In this document: piece after piece, positions 1 to 6,346 of the stretch
Numbering within the stretch: the stretch's first letter is position 1
Layout: the number at the start of each line of letters is the position of its first letter
Assembly (NCBI GenBank): GCA_013151535.1
Contig: JAADIC010000249.1
Span: 1 to 11,107 of the forward strand
Source: Alphaproteobacteria bacterium
Lineage (GTDB): Bacteria > Pseudomonadota > Alphaproteobacteria > Rhodobacterales > Rhodobacteraceae
Length of the DNA: 11,107 bases
Reading direction: 5' to 3'
Notes under the pieces: generated by a model
The model's database searches: none
What the model saw: the letters and a program-made list of their open reading frames with translations, nothing else
Told to the model about the DNA's origin: nothing
Program-made: the position numbers and the translations under genes

Positions 1-570
1 CTTCGCAATCGGTGCGGTCTTTGCCGGTAATCATCGCTTCCATGTCGATGCCGGATATGAATTCGTCATCCATGCGCGCCTCGCACAGCACGGCCAAGGC
101 TTCGAACGAGGCTTCGGTCAGGGTGAATTCCATGTTGTTGATGTAGACGATCAGCTCGTCCCGGCTGATAATCAGGCTGTTGATCTGGATGCCGGCGCGC
201 TCAATCTCGGACATCCGGCGGTTCATGCCCGCGATGTTCACCAGAAACACCAACGCCGAGATCAGGATGGCGGTTGAAAACACCAGCAGCACAAAAATCA
301 CGAATCGATAACTGGCAAGCGTGTCGGAAAACGAGGTGCCCGATTGGGCCAGAATTTCCAGCAGTTTGACGCGTTCGAGGTCAGATTGTCGTTCTCGATA
401 AATATCTGTTCAACCCTGTCATTGAACGCATTGGCGTCCGGCAGAGTGTAAAACAACACGATTGCGGCGATCACCAGAATAAAGATGATCGCCGCGATAC
501 CAATTGTCAGGGTGGAATTTCCGCCAAGGAATTTCCGCTTTCTAGAATTTGAGGTAGTAACTTCCTGCAC
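1..570 (-). pseudogene. two-helix membrane protein with possible cytoplasmic winged-helix domain; frameshifted and cut by the window edge
   Basis: I do not recognise a named family. Reading starts at GTG 570, with AGAGG 7 nt upstream, inside the end of the preceding gene. A short basic N-terminus leads into a strong membrane helix (about residues 22-43), then a roughly 45-residue loop. The frame breaks near 380-390. A different frame then continues without a stop to position 1, giving LERVKLLEILAQSG, a second hydrophobic helix and a soluble tail. Adding one base (for example CTGACC restored to CTGGACC) joins the two frames, so a single-base loss explains the break. Frame 2 has a stop at 410-412, so it cannot be an independent gene beginning far upstream. 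The soluble tail (SRDELIVYI..MEFTLTEASFEAL) has the strand-then-helix pattern of OmpR-type winged helices, which suggests a membrane-anchored regulator. That part is inference. A sequencing error is as likely as true inactivation. Confidence 0.6.
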
Positions 571-835
571 TGCTTTGCCTCTGCGCTAAACCCTCGGGTC
601 CAAACTCAGATACTACATTAAGCAGGCTCCATCCGCCAACCTTAATCCGCTTGGCGATGTTCTTCTTGATTTTTCCGGGTTTGCCGCAAATCGAGTCGGG
701 CAGTTTGACCACCCCGTAACTCAGTGTCAGCGGCGAAGTTTTCTTGGCCTTGTAATCCGCGTAACAGGCCGCGCTTGCCTGACCCGCGAACGCGAGGCCA
801 ATGGACAAAGCTGTTATATATGCAAGAGTTTTCAT
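542..835 (-). CDS. small secreted protein, uncharacterised
   Basis: This is a 97-residue protein. It begins MKTLAYITALSIGLAFAG and has a typical Sec signal peptide, with probable cleavage after the Ala-Ser-Ala near residue 21. The mature part starts CYADYKAKK, carries two cysteines and a basic stretch (KPGKIKKNIAKRIK), and ends AGSYYLKF. A mature domain of about 75 residues suggests a periplasmic protein. I recall similar short proteins in Rhodobacteraceae but know no function for them. ATG 835 was chosen because the signal peptide starts there; ATG 838 is equally possible, while longer forms add a non-signal sequence. No strong Shine-Dalgarno is visible. The last 29 bases overlap the start of the next membrane protein, and that protein's ribosome binding site lies inside this gene, so the two are probably translationally coupled and functionally linked. 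Confidence 0.75.
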   Translation of the reverse strand: MKTLAYITALSIGLAFAGQASAACYADYKAKKTSPLTLSYGVVKLPDSICGKPGKIKKNIAKRIKVGGWSLLNVVSEFGPEGLAQRQSSAGSYYLKF

Positions 836-907
836 CATGCCTGAAACATAGGGCGGAACCCATGTGATATTCAATAACAACGGCACCCTGCCGGGCTTGG
901 CGCGGGC

Positions 908-922
908 TGTTATCCGATAACA
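908..922. promoter_or_regulatory. perfect inverted repeat in the divergent intergenic region, operator-like
   Basis: TGTTATC-C-GATAACA is a perfect 7-bp-arm inverted repeat around one central base. It sits in the 232-bp gap between the two divergent genes (starts at 835 and 1068). The form matches a dimeric repressor site more than an RNA hairpin, since a 1-nt loop cannot fold. No regulator gene is visible next to it. A possible promoter for the 542-835 gene (TTGAAT, 18 nt, TATGTT on the minus strand) lies about 40-70 bases downstream, but it is weak. Confidence 0.35.
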
Positions 923-1067
923 TTGCACCGATATTGCCTAACTTTTCCGGTTCAGGCCAGTTTGGCTTATCGGCATCCCCCGGGGCAACACGAACCCTCC
1001 GCTCGCTGCCAAATGCCCCGGCCAGAACGGCCACATGAAACCGAAAGACCATATAAGGAAGACCGTC

Positions 1068-1433
1068 ATGAAAACCCAACTGATCGCATTCACAACCGCC
1101 ACCGCCATCGCTTTAACCGGCCTGAGCGCCGCCCCGGCGCAAGCCAGCCCCGAGGATAATCTGGTCAAGTTTCTGGTCGGGGCCGTCATTATCGGCGCCA
1201 TCGTCAACGAGGTGAACAGGAACAACACCGCCACAGTCAAACCACATACCCATTACAAAAGGACCAATCCCACCCCCCGCCGTCACACAGCATTTGTAAC
1301 GCGCGGCAAACCGGCAGCCTGCAAGCGCTCGGCCTATGGCAAGCACGGCCTGAAGGTCTGGTTCCGCAAGTCCTGCATGGCCAAGCGCGGCTGGGAAAAG
1401 CACGGCAACGGCGTATGGCACACACATCGGTAA
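1068..1433 (+). CDS. small secreted basic protein, uncharacterised
   Basis: This is a 121-residue protein of unknown function. A signal peptide covers about residues 1-26 (MKTQLIAFTTATAIALTGLS, then APAQAS). A hydrophobic stretch follows directly (VKFLVGAVIIGAIV), so the mature protein may be membrane-associated. Next come a polar Thr/Pro/His/Arg-rich linker and a compact basic C-terminal part with two cysteines (CKRSAYGKHGLKVWFRKSC) ending KHGNGVWHTHR. ATG 1068 was chosen because AAGGAAG lies 5 nt upstream and the signal peptide begins there; an upstream in-frame ATG at 1035 adds only charged residues before the signal. The gene stands alone, divergent to the 542-835 gene, and is followed by an intrinsic terminator, so it is probably monocistronic. 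The two Cys and the basic tail suggest a disulfide-bonded periplasmic or surface domain (inference). Confidence 0.75.
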   Translation: MKTQLIAFTTATAIALTGLSAAPAQASPEDNLVKFLVGAVIIGAIVNEVNRNNTATVKPHTHYKRTNPTPRRHTAFVTRGKPAACKRSAYGKHGLKVWFRKSCMAKRGWEKHGNGVWHTHR

Positions 1434-1531
1434 GGGTTTCAACATCGGGTTGCCGAATTTCCCTAGTTCCCAAGTTCCTGTCCGGTAGCCCGATTTGAAA
1501 CCTCAGAAGAGGGCAGGTGCCCTTCTTCGGC

Positions 1532-1563
1532 AACGGGGCGGCTTTGGTCGCCCCGTTTGTTTG
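1532..1563 (+). terminator. intrinsic terminator after the 1068-1433 gene
   Basis: AACGGGGCG (1532-1540) pairs perfectly with CGCCCCGTT (1549-1557) across an 8-nt loop and is followed by TTGTTTG, a 9-bp GC-rich stem with a T-rich tail. Just upstream, 1504-1529 forms a second, bulged hairpin (GGGC-AGGT-GCCC core, outer GAAGA/TTCTTC pairs), so two stems stand in tandem. The element separates the small secreted protein from rnhB. Confidence 0.75.
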
Positions 1564-1605
1564 CGCGGTTGACAAGCGGCCCCGCGCCCTGACACCATCC
1601 GCGTC

Positions 1606-2223
1606 ATGCCTGATTTTACCCTTGAAACCATCGCCATGGATAAATGCAGCACCCCCGTCGCCGGGGTTGACGAGGTTGGCCGTGGCCCACTTTCAGGCCC
1701 CGTGGTCGCGGCGGCGGTTATTCTGGACCCCGCCAATATTCCCGACGGTTTGGCCGATTCCAAAAAGCTGAGCGCCAAGCGGCGTGAACTGCTGTTTGAT
1801 CTGATATCCGCAAGCGCGATTATATCTGTGGCCGAGGCGACGGTTGCGGAAATCGACAGCATCAACATCCTGCAAGCCAGCCTTCTGGCCATGCGCCGCG
1901 CCCTTGACGGTTTGGCCACCCGCCCAGGTTTTGCCCTGATTGACGGCAACCGCACACCGCCCGATCTGGCGATGCCCGCCCAAGCGGTGGTGAAAGGCGA
2001 CGATCGCTGCCTGTCGATTGCGGCTGCATCAATCATCGCCAAAGTCACGCGCGATCGCCTGATGACGGCGCTTTCGCGTGAATTTCCGGGCTATGGTTGG
2101 GAAAACAATGCCGGATACGGCACCAAACAACATCTTGAGGGGCTGAAACGCCTTGGCGTTACCCCACACCATAGAGTCTCGTTCAAACCTGTCCACAATA
2201 TCTTGTATCAAGAAAAGAATTAA
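1606..2223 (+). CDS. rnhB: ribonuclease HII
   Basis: RNase HII cuts the RNA strand of RNA-DNA hybrids and nicks at single ribonucleotides in DNA, starting ribonucleotide excision repair in the cytoplasm. The 205-residue product has the family's signatures in order: GVDEVGRGPLSGPVV (catalytic Asp22, Glu23), DSKKLS (51-56), LIDGN (Asp113), VVKGD (Asp132), then SIAAASIIAKVTRD and the tail GYGTKQHLEGLKRLGVTPHHR. All four expected acidic residues are present and the length is normal. Start choice is uncertain. ATG 1606 has no clear Shine-Dalgarno; ATG 1636 (residue 11) keeps the whole domain and would fit a promoter with TTGACA at 1569-1574, though its -10 match is poor. ccrM follows 86 bases downstream of the stop on the same strand and appears to have its own promoter. 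Confidence 0.95.
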   Translation: MPDFTLETIAMDKCSTPVAGVDEVGRGPLSGPVVAAAVILDPANIPDGLADSKKLSAKRRELLFDLISASAIISVAEATVAEIDSINILQASLLAMRRALDGLATRPGFALIDGNRTPPDLAMPAQAVVKGDDRCLSIAAASIIAKVTRDRLMTALSREFPGYGWENNAGYGTKQHLEGLKRLGVTPHHRVSFKPVHNILYQEKN

Positions 2224-2280
2224 GTCGTTGATTCAAAAAAGAAATTGACCGCGAATCACAGATGAATCATCTTAGGGCCA
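2174..2280 (+). promoter_or_regulatory. ccrM control region with clustered GANTC methylation sites
   Basis: GANTC sites occur at 2174-2178 (GAGTC, in the end of rnhB), 2230-2234 (GATTC), 2253-2257 (GAATC) and 2264-2268 (GAATC). The last two form a direct repeat GAATCA-N5-GAATCA with 11-bp spacing. A candidate sigma70 promoter is TTGACC at 2245-2250, 17 nt, CATCTT at 2268-2273 (3 of 6 matches at the -10). One site lies in its spacer and one touches its -10. In Caulobacter, CcrM methylates GANTC and methylated GANTC near the -10/-35 is bound by GcrA, and ccrM's own leader contains GANTC sites. This region therefore looks autoregulated by methylation state; that step is inference. Confidence 0.6.
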
Positions 2281-2309
2281 ACAAAAAGCGCAAAGCGCAT
2301 GAGGCAGAG

Positions 2310-3428
2310 ATGACAGAGAAAAAACCAACCAAGGTGGCGGCTACGCTGCCTCTGAACCAGATTCTGGATGGCGATTGCATCGAGATTATGAACAGCCTTC
2401 CGGCGAATTCAGTTGATCTGATCTTTGCCGATCCGCCCTATAATTTGCAGTTGAAGGGCGAGTTGCATCGGCCTGACAATTCCAAAGTCGACGCGGTGGA
2501 TGACGACTGGGATCAATTTGACAGTTTCGCGGTTTACGACGAGTTCACCAAGGCGTGGCTAACGGCGGCCAAGCGTCTGCTGAAACCAAATGGCGCGATC
2601 TGGGTGATTGGCTCGTATCACAATATTTTCCGCGTTGGTGCTGAAATGCAGAACGCCGGTTTTTGGATATTGAACGATGTGGTCTGGCGCAAATCCAACC
2701 CGATGCCGAACTTCCGCGGTATGCGGCTGACCAATGCGCATGAAACCATGATCTGGGCCAGCAAATCGGAAAAGTCGAAATACACCTTCAACTATGATGC
2801 GCTGAAGGCAATGAATGACGGCATCCAGATGCGCAGCGACTGGGTGCTGCCGATCTGCAATGGCCATGAGCGGCTGAAGGATGAAAACGGCAACAAGGCC
2901 CACCCGACGCAAAAACCCGAAAGCCTGCTGCACCGGATTTTGGTCGGCGCGACCAACCCCGGTGATGTGGTGCTTGATCCGTTCTTTGGCACCGGAACAA
3001 CTGGGGCTGTGGCCAAAAAACTTGGCCGTGATTTCATCGGGATCGAGCGCGAAGAGGCATACCGCGAGGTCGCCCAGCGCCGGATTGACAACGCCCGCAA
3101 ATACGACCGCGCCTCACTTGAGGTCACGGCCTCAAAACGCGCTGAGCCGCGCGTGCCGTTTGGGCAATTGGTTGAGCGTGGGATGCTGAACCCGGGTGAA
3201 ATATTAACCTCGCTTAACGGGCGCGGCCATAAAGCCAAAGTTCGGGCTGACGGCACTTTGATCGCCAGTGATGCCAAGGGATCAATCCATCAGGTCGGCG
3301 CGGCATTGGAAGGTGCGCCAAGCTGTAATGGTTGGACCTTTTGGGGCTTCAAGAAGGACGGCAAGAATGTCCCGATTGACCTGTTGCGCCAGCAAATTCG
3401 GGCCGAGATGCAATCAAATCCGAATTAG
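2310..3428 (+). CDS. ccrM: CcrM-type adenine-N6 DNA methyltransferase, GANTC-specific
   Basis: CcrM is the solitary cell-cycle methyltransferase of alphaproteobacteria. It transfers methyl from S-adenosylmethionine to adenine N6 in GANTC, restoring full methylation after replication. The 372-residue product has the beta-class motif order: catalytic DPPY (41-44), then HPTQKP (198-203) and the SAM-binding motif DPFFGTGTTG (223-232). A CcrM-type C-terminal extension (about 275-366, with FGQLVERGMLNPGE and GSIHQVGAALEGAPSCNGW) is involved in DNA recognition. No restriction enzyme is adjacent, as expected for an orphan methyltransferase. ATG 2310 was chosen because GAGG (2301-2304) lies 5 nt upstream and the length matches the family. 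An in-frame ATG at 2262 adds 16 basic residues, has no Shine-Dalgarno, and would lie upstream of the proposed transcription start. The upstream GANTC cluster suggests methylation-dependent autoregulation. Confidence 0.93.
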   Translation: MTEKKPTKVAATLPLNQILDGDCIEIMNSLPANSVDLIFADPPYNLQLKGELHRPDNSKVDAVDDDWDQFDSFAVYDEFTKAWLTAAKRLLKPNGAIWVIGSYHNIFRVGAEMQNAGFWILNDVVWRKSNPMPNFRGMRLTNAHETMIWASKSEKSKYTFNYDALKAMNDGIQMRSDWVLPICNGHERLKDENGNKAHPTQKPESLLHRILVGATNPGDVVLDPFFGTGTTGAVAKKLGRDFIGIEREEAYREVAQRRIDNARKYDRASLEVTASKRAEPRVPFGQLVERGMLNPGEILTSLNGRGHKAKVRADGTLIASDAKGSIHQVGAALEGAPSCNGWTFWGFKKDGKNVPIDLLRQQIRAEMQSNPN

Positions 3429-3448
3429 ATTTCCCAGTTTGAACCCCG

Positions 3449-4588
3449 TCAGCTAGCCCCCTTCGGCATCGGATTGCGCGCCGTCTTATAGGCCTCCCAA
3501 TCGACGATCTCGGGATAATACATCGCCCGCCAGCGGCGCACCTTGGGGTTCATGCGCCGCCGCCACAAAGGCGGCACCATCGCCAGCGCCGTCATAACCG
3601 GATAGCCTTGGGGCAATTGTGGCGCGGCGTCACCAGAATGGTTCTGCAACAAGGGAAACCGCCGGTTGGGTTTGTAGTGATGGTCTGAGTGGCGTTGCAG
3701 ATTAATCAGCAGATAGTTCGAGAACCGATGCGCCGAATTCCACGAATGGCGCGGCATCACCGGCTCGTATTTGCCGCCGCCCAGATGCTTGCGGGTCAGG
3801 CCGTAATGCTCGACATAATTCACCAGCTCCAACTGCCAGATCGCGACAAAAGCCTGCATGGCGAACAATCCAACACCAGCCCAGCCACCGACCAGCCAAG
3901 CCAGCATCAGCGCCAGCAATTGCAGCGAAAAATAGCGCAGAAACGGGTTGGACGGATGCCAGGCCGGCAACCCTTTGCGCGCCAGCATCGCCGCCTCGGC
4001 GCGCAGGGCCGAGCGATAACAACCAATCAGAACACGCGGAAAGAACCGGTGGAAGCCCTCGTTATAACGCGCCGTCACCGGGTCGCGCGGCGTGCCGACA
4101 TAGGAATGATGCACCAGCAGATGTTCGCTGCGGAAATGGCTGTAAAGCACCATGGCCAACAACCCGTCACCCAGCCAGCGCTCCAGCCGGTTTTTCTGGT
4201 GCATCAACTCGTGTGAATAATTGATACCCACAGTGCCCGAGGACACCCCAACACCAAACATCAGGCCCAGCTTTTCGCCCGTCGACAGGCCGTAATGGGT
4301 GGCTACATAGATACTGCCAAACACGATCAGCAGTTGGATCGGCAGCCAGATCAACGTCACCAGCTTATACCAGAACAATTGCACCTCGGGCGTTTCAGGG
4401 TCGGCGTTTTCAAGGTTCAGGCCCGACAACATATCCAGAACCGCGAACAGGCCCCAAGTGTAAAGCGGGATCAGCAACAGCCACCAGCTTCCCAGCCAGA
4501 TCGCCAAGGGGATCATCGGCAGAAAGGTCAGCGACAGCCAGAACGGCCACGCGTTTTGCAGGCCCGAAATATCTGTTTTGTAGCTCAT
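3449..4588 (-). CDS. alkB: alkane 1-monooxygenase, AlkB family membrane di-iron hydroxylase
   Basis: This is an integral inner-membrane non-haem di-iron enzyme that oxidises terminal carbons of medium-chain alkanes to 1-alkanols, using O2 and electrons from rubredoxin/rubredoxin reductase. The 379-residue product has several hydrophobic helices (about 15-55, 75-96, 108-122, 220-256) and the full histidine set: HELMH (126-130), EHLLVHHSYVGTPRDP (155-170), the AlkB-specific NYVEHYGL (257-264), and LQRHSDHHYKP (297-307). NYVEHYGL and LQRHSDHH separate AlkB from fatty-acid desaturases and from XylM. ATG 4588 was chosen for AAGGAACG upstream; an in-frame start at 4618 has no such support. No rubredoxin or reductase gene is within view, so the electron donor must lie elsewhere. 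The gene starts 54 bases after mutY and could be cotranscribed with it. Its stop lies 20 bases from that of ccrM, tail-to-tail, with no terminator visible. The actual substrate cannot be told from sequence. Confidence 0.92.
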   Translation of the reverse strand: MSYKTDISGLQNAWPFWLSLTFLPMIPLAIWLGSWWLLLIPLYTWGLFAVLDMLSGLNLENADPETPEVQLFWYKLVTLIWLPIQLLIVFGSIYVATHYGLSTGEKLGLMFGVGVSSGTVGINYSHELMHQKNRLERWLGDGLLAMVLYSHFRSEHLLVHHSYVGTPRDPVTARYNEGFHRFFPRVLIGCYRSALRAEAAMLARKGLPAWHPSNPFLRYFSLQLLALMLAWLVGGWAGVGLFAMQAFVAIWQLELVNYVEHYGLTRKHLGGGKYEPVMPRHSWNSAHRFSNYLLINLQRHSDHHYKPNRRFPLLQNHSGDAAPQLPQGYPVMTALAMVPPLWRRRMNPKVRRWRAMYYPEIVDWEAYKTARNPMPKGAS

Positions 4589-4642
4589 TGCGCGTTCCTT
4601 TGATCTATCTGCGGGCAAGCATAGCCGCGTATCAGCACCAAC

Positions 4643-5695
4643 TCAAACTTTCTCAAGGTGGCGCGTCGCAAGGTCGTAGGCTTTGCGCATGACGGTCGGC
4701 AGATCACCGGGGTGAAAATGCTGGCTTGGCACAAACTGGCCACGGGCGGGAACGGTTTCCAAGGGGACAAGCGCCACCTTTATTGTCAGGATCAGGTGGA
4801 AATGGGTGAAGGTGTGGCGCACTTCGCCAGTTGGCATCTGCCACTCTGCCTCGATAGGTGGCGCGGGTTCCGGGTGCGCACCCCAATCGCTGCCGGGCCA
4901 GCCCATCATGCCACCCAGCAGGCCCTTGGCGGGCCGACGCTCCAACAGGAACGCGCCATCGGGGCGACGGGTAATATAGGCGATGCCGAACCGCGTGGGC
5001 TTTTTCGGCTTGGGGCTGCGCCCAGGCAATTGCGCCGCGATCCCCGCCGCCCACGCCTGACAATCCTCGCGCAAGGGGCACAGACCGCATGCCGGTTTTT
5101 TAGGCGTACAGATCGTCGCGCCCAGATCCATCACCGCCTGCGCATAATCCCCGGCCCGGGCCTTGGGCGTTTGTTGATCTGCCAACGCCACCAGTTCCGG
5201 TTTGGCCTTGGGCAGGGGCGTTTTCACCGCGAACAACCGCGCCATCACCCGCTCCACATTGCCATCAACAACCACCTCGGATCGCCCAAACGCTATCGCT
5301 GATATCGCCGCCGAGGTGTAGGGACCGATGCCCGGCAGGCCCTGCAATGCCACCCGATCCGCCGGAAACACCCCGTCAAAATCCGCCACGACCAACCGCG
5401 CGCATTTCAACAGGTTGCGCGCACGGGCGTAATAGCCAAGCCCGGCCCAAGCCGCCATCACCGCATCATCCGACGCCATTGCCAGCGCTGCCACATCCGG
5501 CCAACGGCTTGTAAAGACGTGATAATAATCCTTTACCGCGGCCACGGTGGTTTGCTGCAACATGATCTCGGACAGCCAGACCCGGTAAGGATCAGCGCGC
5601 CTGCCCGCGCGGGATGCATGTGGCGGCACGCGCCACGGCAGATCACGGGCATGTCTGTCGTACCATGCAAGCAATGTCGCGCTTATTTTCACCAT
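4643..5695 (-). CDS. mutY: A/G-specific adenine glycosylase MutY
   Basis: MutY removes adenine mispaired with 8-oxoguanine, preventing G:C to T:A transversions after oxidative damage. The 350-residue product is full length. It has the catalytic Glu43 in WLSEIMLQQTTV, the helix-hairpin-helix LPGIGPYTSAAI (120-131), catalytic Asp144 in VVDGNVERVMARLF, and the iron-sulfur loop with cysteines 196, 203, 206 and 212 (C-X6-C-X2-C-X5-C). A C-terminal NUDIX-like domain for 8-oxoG recognition follows (about 236-348, including LLERRPAKGLLGGMMGWPG and EVRHTFTHFHL). ATG 5695 is preceded by GAAAGG only 3-4 nt away; GTG at the second codon would give better spacing and nearly the same protein. The gene is divergent from the DUF721 gene across 93 bases, which must hold both promoters. 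Confidence 0.96.
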   Translation of the reverse strand: MVKISATLLAWYDRHARDLPWRVPPHASRAGRRADPYRVWLSEIMLQQTTVAAVKDYYHVFTSRWPDVAALAMASDDAVMAAWAGLGYYARARNLLKCARLVVADFDGVFPADRVALQGLPGIGPYTSAAISAIAFGRSEVVVDGNVERVMARLFAVKTPLPKAKPELVALADQQTPKARAGDYAQAVMDLGATICTPKKPACGLCPLREDCQAWAAGIAAQLPGRSPKPKKPTRFGIAYITRRPDGAFLLERRPAKGLLGGMMGWPGSDWGAHPEPAPPIEAEWQMPTGEVRHTFTHFHLILTIKVALVPLETVPARGQFVPSQHFHPGDLPTVMRKAYDLATRHLEKV

Positions 5696-5788
5696 TAACC
5701 TTTCAGAAACTTCTGCGATCCTGCCCGATCAAAACGCTGGTAACAATTCCGGATTGCGCTAGAATGGCCAAAAATTCGCCGGGGCCAC

Positions 5789-6328
5789 ATGAAACGCCAA
5801 AAACCAGCCAAAAGCCGTAAGCCTGCGCCGCCAAAGCGCATGGCCAAGGGTTTTGTGCAGACCGGCGGCATCCTGCACCAACGCATCCGCAAGGCCACCG
5901 AAAAGCGCGGCTTTGTCGAGACCCGCCTGCTGACCCACTGGGCCGAGTTCGTGGGCGAGGCCACCGCCGCCGTCGCAAGACCCGTCAAAGTCGGCTATGG
6001 ACGGCAGGGCTTTGGCGCAACCCTCACGATCCTGTGCAACGGCGCCAACGCGCCCATGCTGCAGGCCGAATTGCCCAAAATGAAAGACCGCGTGAACGCC
6101 TGTTACGGCTACGCCGCCATATCCCATATCCGCATCACCCAGACCGCCGCCAGCGGTTTTGGCGAGGCGCAGGCAGAGTACAAACCGGCGCAACAGGCCA
6201 AAAAACCGCCACCCGACCCCCAAAAATCCGCTGCGATGAACACATATGTCGCAAGCGTGCAGAGCGATTCCCTGCGTGCGGCGCTTGCCGCATTGGGGCA
6301 AAATATCCTATCACGCAGTCAAAAATAA
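5789..6328 (+). CDS. DUF721 (DciA-like) family protein
   Basis: This is a 179-residue cytoplasmic protein. A basic N-terminus (MKRQKPAKSRKPAPPKR) precedes a DUF721-like domain of about 110 residues: GGILHQRIRKATEKRGF, LLTHWAEFVG, GATLTILCNGANAPMLQAELPKMKDRVNACYGY and ISHIRITQT. A polar Pro/Lys/Gln-rich linker and a short helical tail end it. DUF721 includes DciA, the ancestral replicative helicase loader of many bacteria; whether this member acts so is inference. The start is ATG 5789, with only GGGG about 5 nt upstream. A TAGAAT hexamer at 5760-5765 could serve as -10, but its -35 is weak. The position next to mutY and before a DsbA-family gene matches an arrangement I recall from Rhodobacterales genomes. 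The following gene starts 18 bases after the stop, so an operon is likely. Confidence 0.8.
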   Translation: MKRQKPAKSRKPAPPKRMAKGFVQTGGILHQRIRKATEKRGFVETRLLTHWAEFVGEATAAVARPVKVGYGRQGFGATLTILCNGANAPMLQAELPKMKDRVNACYGYAAISHIRITQTAASGFGEAQAEYKPAQQAKKPPPDPQKSAAMNTYVASVQSDSLRAALAALGQNILSRSQK

Positions 6329-6346
6329 CAACCAAAAGGTTTCCTG

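Noticed and set aside
2220..2234. Possible CtrA box (TTAA-N7-TTAA) before ccrM
   Set aside because: Only one half-site TTAA (2220-2223) is present; the second half reads ATTC. Too weak to call, although CtrA control of ccrM is known in Caulobacter.
2310..3428. Restriction-modification system around the methyltransferase
   Set aside because: No endonuclease gene is adjacent, and the C-terminal extension and neighbourhood match the solitary cell-cycle enzyme CcrM.
3429..3448. Terminator between the convergent ccrM and alkB genes
   Set aside because: The 20-base gap and its edges hold no stem with a T tract. Termination must be Rho-dependent or lie inside a gene.
3556..3572. GCCGCC-ACAAA-GGCGGC hairpin near the 3' end of alkB
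   Set aside because: It lies inside the coding sequence and no T run follows on either strand. It reflects Arg/Pro-rich codons (LWRRRM).
4658..5302. Plus-strand open frame of 214 codons opposite mutY
   Set aside because: It is the antisense frame of the MutY coding region, which has complete catalytic and iron-sulfur motifs. The composition is not protein-like.
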